A DNA stretch of 64,000 nucleotides. Source: Crocodylus rhombifer (lineage: Eukaryota > Chordata > Crocodylia > Crocodylidae). Shown in pieces: positions 60,362 to 64,000 of this stretch. Positions within the stretch are counted from its first letter, which is position 1. The number at the start of each line of letters is the position of its first letter. Below the pieces are notes generated by a model. It saw only the letters and a program-made list of their open reading frames with translations. It did not search any database and was not told where the DNA came from. Location of the stretch: assembly GCA_038503035.1 (NCBI GenBank), contig JAVSML010038921.1, positions 1 to 64,000 on the forward strand. Direction: 5' to 3'. The position numbers and the translations under genes are program-made.

Positions 60362-60512
60362 AAAGTTAATATTAGCTCCTTAATTTGGATACCCGTACAG
60401 ATTCAATTAGGTACAAGTGAGAAGTCAATTGATGTGCTATTAGACACGGGTGCCCAGATTTGCATTTTTGATTCCGTGGATTGGAAGGGGAGAAAGGAAC
60501 CCCTTATCAAGT
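60362..60512 (+). pseudogene. ERV protease remnant
   Basis: The frame reads through WIPVQIQLGTSEKSIDVLL and the active-site motif LLDTGA (60437-60454), followed by QICIFDSVDW, then a stop at 60510-60512. Retroviral aspartic protease with its catalytic motif retained. Downstream flap and C-terminal parts are broken. Confidence 0.8.
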
Positions 60513-60720
60513 AACTGGGGTCGGAGGCACTAAATGACCAGGACATCTGGTCCAAGTGATCTTCACACTACCTAATGGCTCTAAGGTAACAGCAGAAGCA
60601 GTAATACTTAAAGAGGAACTAAGCTCACTGGGACTTAATGTACTAAGGGGACAACAGTTTTTCCTTGAGCAAGAGAATTGGCAGTTTGGATGCACTGTGC
60701 CTCACCAGGAACCAGAATAA

Positions 60721-62175
60721 ATGGTTATAATGGCTCTAACTCAATGTAGTATGATCCCATTAACTCTGCCTCCCATGAAGGAAGTACACTGGCCCCAGTG
60801 TCAAACTCCCCCCAAGGCCACCCAACGTATCCAGTGTATTATCAGCCAGCAGTTGGAGGACAGGACCATTATCCAAACCCACTCTCCATATAACAGTCCA
60901 GTGTGGCCAGTGCATAAGCCAAATAGATGGTGGTGGCTGACTATTGACTTTCAAGCTTTGACTGCTAGTACTGACCCCTTGATGGCTGCTGTCCTGTCAC
61001 TACCAGCCTTAACAGAAAGCATCCAGTGTTATGGGCCTGTGTAGATGGGATCTGCTGATTTCAAGAACATATTTTTTGCTATTCCCATCCATGAGAGTCA
61101 CTGGCTAGTATTTTCTTTCACGTGGATAGGGCAGCAGTATACCTACATTGTGTTGCCCCACGGGTGGATACACAGCCCCACCCTGGTTCACGGGGTTCTA
61201 ACTACTGTAGTTCATGAGGGCCAAGAAAAGTACCCTGACGTACACATGTGGCAGTATATAGATGATGTCATGGTGGGCAGTCAAGACAAAGAGGCTGCCA
61301 CCAAGGCCTTTGAATCATTAAAAGAGAAAGTGCATACCTTCGGATTCACTCTGTCTGATCAGAAAGTCCAAGAAGTAGGGCCCCAGTGTGAATTTCTAGG
61401 AATAGAATGGCAGAATGGGGGGCCCACAATACCAACTGAAGGGTTGCCAAGTATAGTAGAGACCCCGACCCTCACTGATGTAAAAGAACTGCAGGCTCAA
61501 TTGGGAGCACTCAATTTTTGGTGTATGCATGTTCCTGAGTTTAGTGTATTAGCTTGTCCCTTGTATAACCTGTGTAAGAAGAGGACAAAATGGGAATGGG
61601 GTCCTGAGCATGAATATGCCTTATGGGCCCTTAAAGAAGCAGTAACTGTCCATGCCTCCCTAGCAGCACAACATCCAGAAGGAGAGCTTTGGCTCCATAT
61701 ATGTGTCTCAGAAGGGGGACCACTTTGGAGACTGTGGCAGAAGGAGTCCTCAGAAGCAGAAGGAAAGCCCCTTGGATTTTGGAGCCAAGGCTGGAGAGGG
61801 GCAGAAGCAAGGTATACTCTCTTAGAACAAATGTTTTGTGCAGCAGTGGTAGCCCTGGGAGCCATGGAAGCATTAAGGGGGGAATTGCCCACAGTTATAA
61901 CTACTCCAATACCTATCCTCGGACTGGCTCTGTCAGACCGCCAGCTGCCACTTGGGGGAAGAAGCCAAGACACCACAGTCCAAAAGTGGATTTATTACAT
62001 CTTGAGCCAGGTCCAGCAAGTAACCCCAAAGGGACACCCTGCATTAGTTGAAAGAGCCACAGAAAGTACAGTTAATGTTTACCCTGACCAAACAAGCTGC
62101 AGTGAACCTTCACCCATCAAGGAAGCACCTCCTTTCTCACCTGAAATGGAGGCCTCGGCCAATGTCAAAGTCTAG
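60721..62175 (+). pseudogene. ERV reverse transcriptase (ERV-L-like)
   Basis: Two blocks share one frame, separated only by a TAG at 61042-61044. The first has LTLPPMKEVHWPQC and SPVWPVHKPNRWWWLTIDF. The second has FSFTWIGQQYTYIVLPHGW, HSPTLVHGVLTT and the intact catalytic YIDDVMVGS. A connection region follows and a second stop lies at 62173. The wording around LPHGW and YIDD resembles class III (ERV-L, spuma-related) elements more than gamma- or betaretroviruses; that is judged by eye. Only a few lesions are visible in 1.4 kb. Confidence 0.85.
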
Positions 62176-62590
62176 TTTACAGACGGGTCTGCTCAAGGTT
62201 GTGCCTGGAAAACAGCCACCTTGAGGATTTGAGACAGCAAGCAAGTGGTAATACAAGGCCTCAGAAAAAGTGTGCAGTATGCTGAGCTCAAAGCAGTGGT
62301 TGCCGTGGCTGAGTGGGAATTAGTAGAAGGGCCACATCCCATAAAGCCCATCCATATTTATAGTGACTCCTGGATGGTGGTGGAAGGATGTACTAAATGG
62401 CTAGCTCTATGGAACAAAGAAAACTTAAAAGATGAGGACAGGACATTTAGAGCCACAAGGAATGGGAGGCCTTATGGATGTTGGCCCAAGATGAGCTTCC
62501 TCTACATATTCAACTTGTTAGCGCAGCACATGGGAATAAAATGCAAGAAGGCATGGAAGCAAAGTGGAATAGGTGGGTTGATCAGTTAAC
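62176..62590 (+). pseudogene. ERV RNase H
   Basis: In frame with the RT: FTDGSAQGCAW (first Asp), a TGA near 62230, then YAELKAVVAVAEWEL (Glu) and IYSDSWMVVEGC (Asp). A frameshift at about 62455-62470 moves the end of the domain (LPLHIQL, WNRWVDQLTR) to another frame. Confidence 0.85.
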
Positions 62591-63400
62591 AAGGGAAAAG
62601 AGCGCTGAAACCTTGTATGTTAAAAAAGAAAATAAAGCAGTTAGTCCATCATTGCCGAATTCCTCCTCCTACTGTACACCTGGAGCACAAGCTGCAGAAC
62701 AGCTACACTGACAACATGGGCACCTTGGGTGTGAGAGAACTGCCTGCCTGGCTGTGTCTTGGGGCATTCATGTAATTAAAAAAGAAGCACAAGAAATAGT
62801 TAACACACGCATCACCTTCTGAGAAGTTAAGATGCAACTAAAACCTTCCCTGACTGTCCCACTGTCATTATGTGGGGGAAAGGTAGCGTGGCAAGTATGG
62901 CAATGCGATTTCATAAGTCCCCTCCCTTGAACTTCCCGGAAGCGACAGTACATGTTTGTAGCTGTAGAAGTTATCACAGGAATAACATTTGCCCATGCCT
63001 TGGTGAGAACTACAGCCCAGGACACTTGTGCAGCACTGGAAACTCTGCTAGCTGTGTATCCACCACCTATTGAATTACAGAGCGATAATGGCCCTCACTT
63101 CCGCAATCATCTTGTGTATGACTGCACTGCGAAACATGGCATGTTATGGATGTATCACATCCCTTACCATCTGCAGTCTAATGGACTGGTAGAGTGAGAC
63201 AATGGCATTCTCAAATGCAATTTGCAGTTGGTCGCTGGCCCAGCTCTTAAGGACTGAGACGTGCACCTAGATCAAGCTATCAATTGGGCCAATAACCAAC
63301 CTCATCTGGGGGGTAGCCCTATGCAACAGGTCTTTGATTTGGGTGGTCCCCGTGACCTAGGCAGTAGAGTGACCTAGTGGTGGTGACCGGGGAAAGCTCC
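62591..63400 (+). pseudogene. ERV integrase
   Basis: The frame carries WQVWQCDFISP (first Asp), FVAVEVITGITFAHALV, LQSDNGPHFRNHLV (second Asp) and YHIPYHLQSNGLVE (catalytic Glu present), then a stop at 63198. DNGILKCNLQLV follows in frame. A zinc-binding His pair is seen near 62700-62730 but is broken. All three catalytic acids are retained although the gene is interrupted. Confidence 0.85.
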
Positions 63401-63521
63401 AAGCAGATCAGGTGGTAGTGAAGCATCCTCAGGGAGATAAAAGGGAGGGGACACTGTTGGCAAAAGGTATGCATAATACATAGTGGGTATTTAAGTCAGA
63501 TTCATCTAATGGGAGCCAAGC

Positions 63522-63545
63522 TCCTTGTTGTCTTGTTCCTACAGA
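63522..63545 (+). promoter_or_regulatory. Candidate env splice acceptor
   Basis: CTTGTTGTCTTGTTCCTACAG (63524-63544) is a good polypyrimidine tract plus AG. It lies about 100 bases upstream of the env-position ATG, where a subgenomic env message would be joined. Inferred from sequence pattern only. Confidence 0.5.
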
Positions 63546-63641
63546 TTGGATCTGTCCACAAATGAGGCCTTAGCCATTCCTAATTGAGCCTGCCACTGAA
63601 GATGAGTCCTGTTCTATCACCTGTCTGAATCAGCTAGCACC

Positions 63642-64000
63642 ATGAAGAGGTGGACTGTTATAACTGTATTCTTCTTATTAATGCCTTATTGTGTTTCCTG
63701 GATGAGGCATGGCTACTATCCTTCTTATTACTCAGATATTAATGAACTTGCTCCTGAAGATCTAAAGGAGTGGCCTGACTCTGAAAAGCATCCCCTGGAA
63801 ACGCGCTCAGATGACCGTCTCATGGTCCAGCCAGAGTATCCATATTGGAAGAAACCCACCACCACAGAGCAAGTGAAATCCTGGTCTCTGAGTAGAAGAA
63901 ACAGGATAGTTGACGGGCAAGGTGGTAACTGTCAGTGCACCTGTGGCACCAGTTATTATCTTGAGTACATTCCCTACCTGAAGGCTGGAATGGCTAACTG
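63642..64000 (+). CDS. Env-position open reading frame with signal peptide, runs off the window
   Basis: The ATG at 63642 (context CACCATGA) opens a frame with no stop for 119 codons to the window edge. It starts with a basic Lys-Arg pair, then a hydrophobic run (VITVFFLLMPYCVSW), which reads as a secretory signal peptide. Next comes an acidic, Tyr/Pro-rich segment, a basic SRRNR stretch near residue 85 and a CQCTC cysteine cluster near residue 96. I do not recognise the family. Its place after integrase and its signal peptide suggest a retroviral envelope glycoprotein, but a captured or unrelated secreted protein is possible. It is intact while the upstream pol is broken. Confidence 0.6.
   Translation, partial: MKRWTVITVFFLLMPYCVSWMRHGYYPSYYSDINELAPEDLKEWPDSEKHPLETRSDDRLMVQPEYPYWKKPTTTEQVKSWSLSRRNRIVDGQGGNCQCTCGTSYYLEYIPYLKAGMAN

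Noticed and set aside
63438..63456. Polypurine tract and 3' LTR start of the ERV at AAAAGGGAGGGGACACTG
   Set aside because: The following sequence does not match the 5' LTR start (TGTCACAGATG), so the 3' LTR is not here; at most an accessory purine tract.
1..64000. CRISPR arrays, bacterial operons, rRNA or intact tRNA genes
   Set aside because: No regularly spaced identical repeats and no complete cloverleaf sequences seen; tRNA-like pieces are degenerate SINE heads.

Overview
The window looks like a stretch of a non-avian reptile (sauropsid) genome. A crocodilian fits best and a turtle is possible. The evidence is repeated CR1 LINE 3' ends with the octamer-type ATTCTATG / AAATCTATG tails, many non-autonomous hAT elements and MITEs, TG...CA solo LTRs, a Ty3/gypsy-type retrotransposon, an endogenous retrovirus (ERV), and one multi-pass transporter exon with vertebrate splice signals. 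There are no bacterial-style operons. Most open reading frames in the first 48 kb are chance or repeat-derived.

Layout. 1-1150: GC-rich minisatellite plus a TATA-bearing repeat. 1163-3530: an old CR1 split by an unknown insert and by a hAT element with an 8-bp target duplication. 3.5-14 kb: MITEs, CR1 tails and an inverted hAT structure (8581-12399). 14074-14820 and 36195-36973: two solo LTRs of one family, each with a perfect 5-bp target duplication. 19.3-21.4 kb: a MITE, a second copy of the 2271 hAT family and a third solo LTR. 21.4-41 kb: mostly unique AT-rich DNA with dispersed repeat pairs. 41.2-42.5 kb: a hAT element inside a MITE. 43.5-44.5 kb: a CR1 inside a CR1. 44.5-47.5 kb: nothing coding seen.

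The only host gene seen is on the minus strand at 48141-49292. It is the large second exon of a vesicular inhibitory amino acid transporter-like (SLC32 family) gene. It starts at a clear splice acceptor at the position where, as I recall it, the SLC32A1 intron lies. It looks like a divergent paralogue of SLC32A1. The N-terminal exon was not found in the window.

From 51137 to the right edge is a three-level nest. An ERV-L-like provirus on the plus strand begins with an LTR at 51137. That LTR is split by a complete but decayed Ty3/gypsy-type retrotransposon on the minus strand (51805-58662; 5-bp duplication ACCCC). The retrotransposon's reverse transcriptase is in turn split by a CR1 (53741-54402). 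The retrotransposon has the order gag-PR-IN-RT-RNase H, with integrase before reverse transcriptase, as in the Gmr1 group. Its primer-binding site is a 15/15 match to the 3' end of tRNA-Gly(GCC). The provirus continues with broken gag, protease, RT, RNase H and integrase. It ends with an uninterrupted, signal-peptide-bearing env-position reading frame that runs off the window at 64000.
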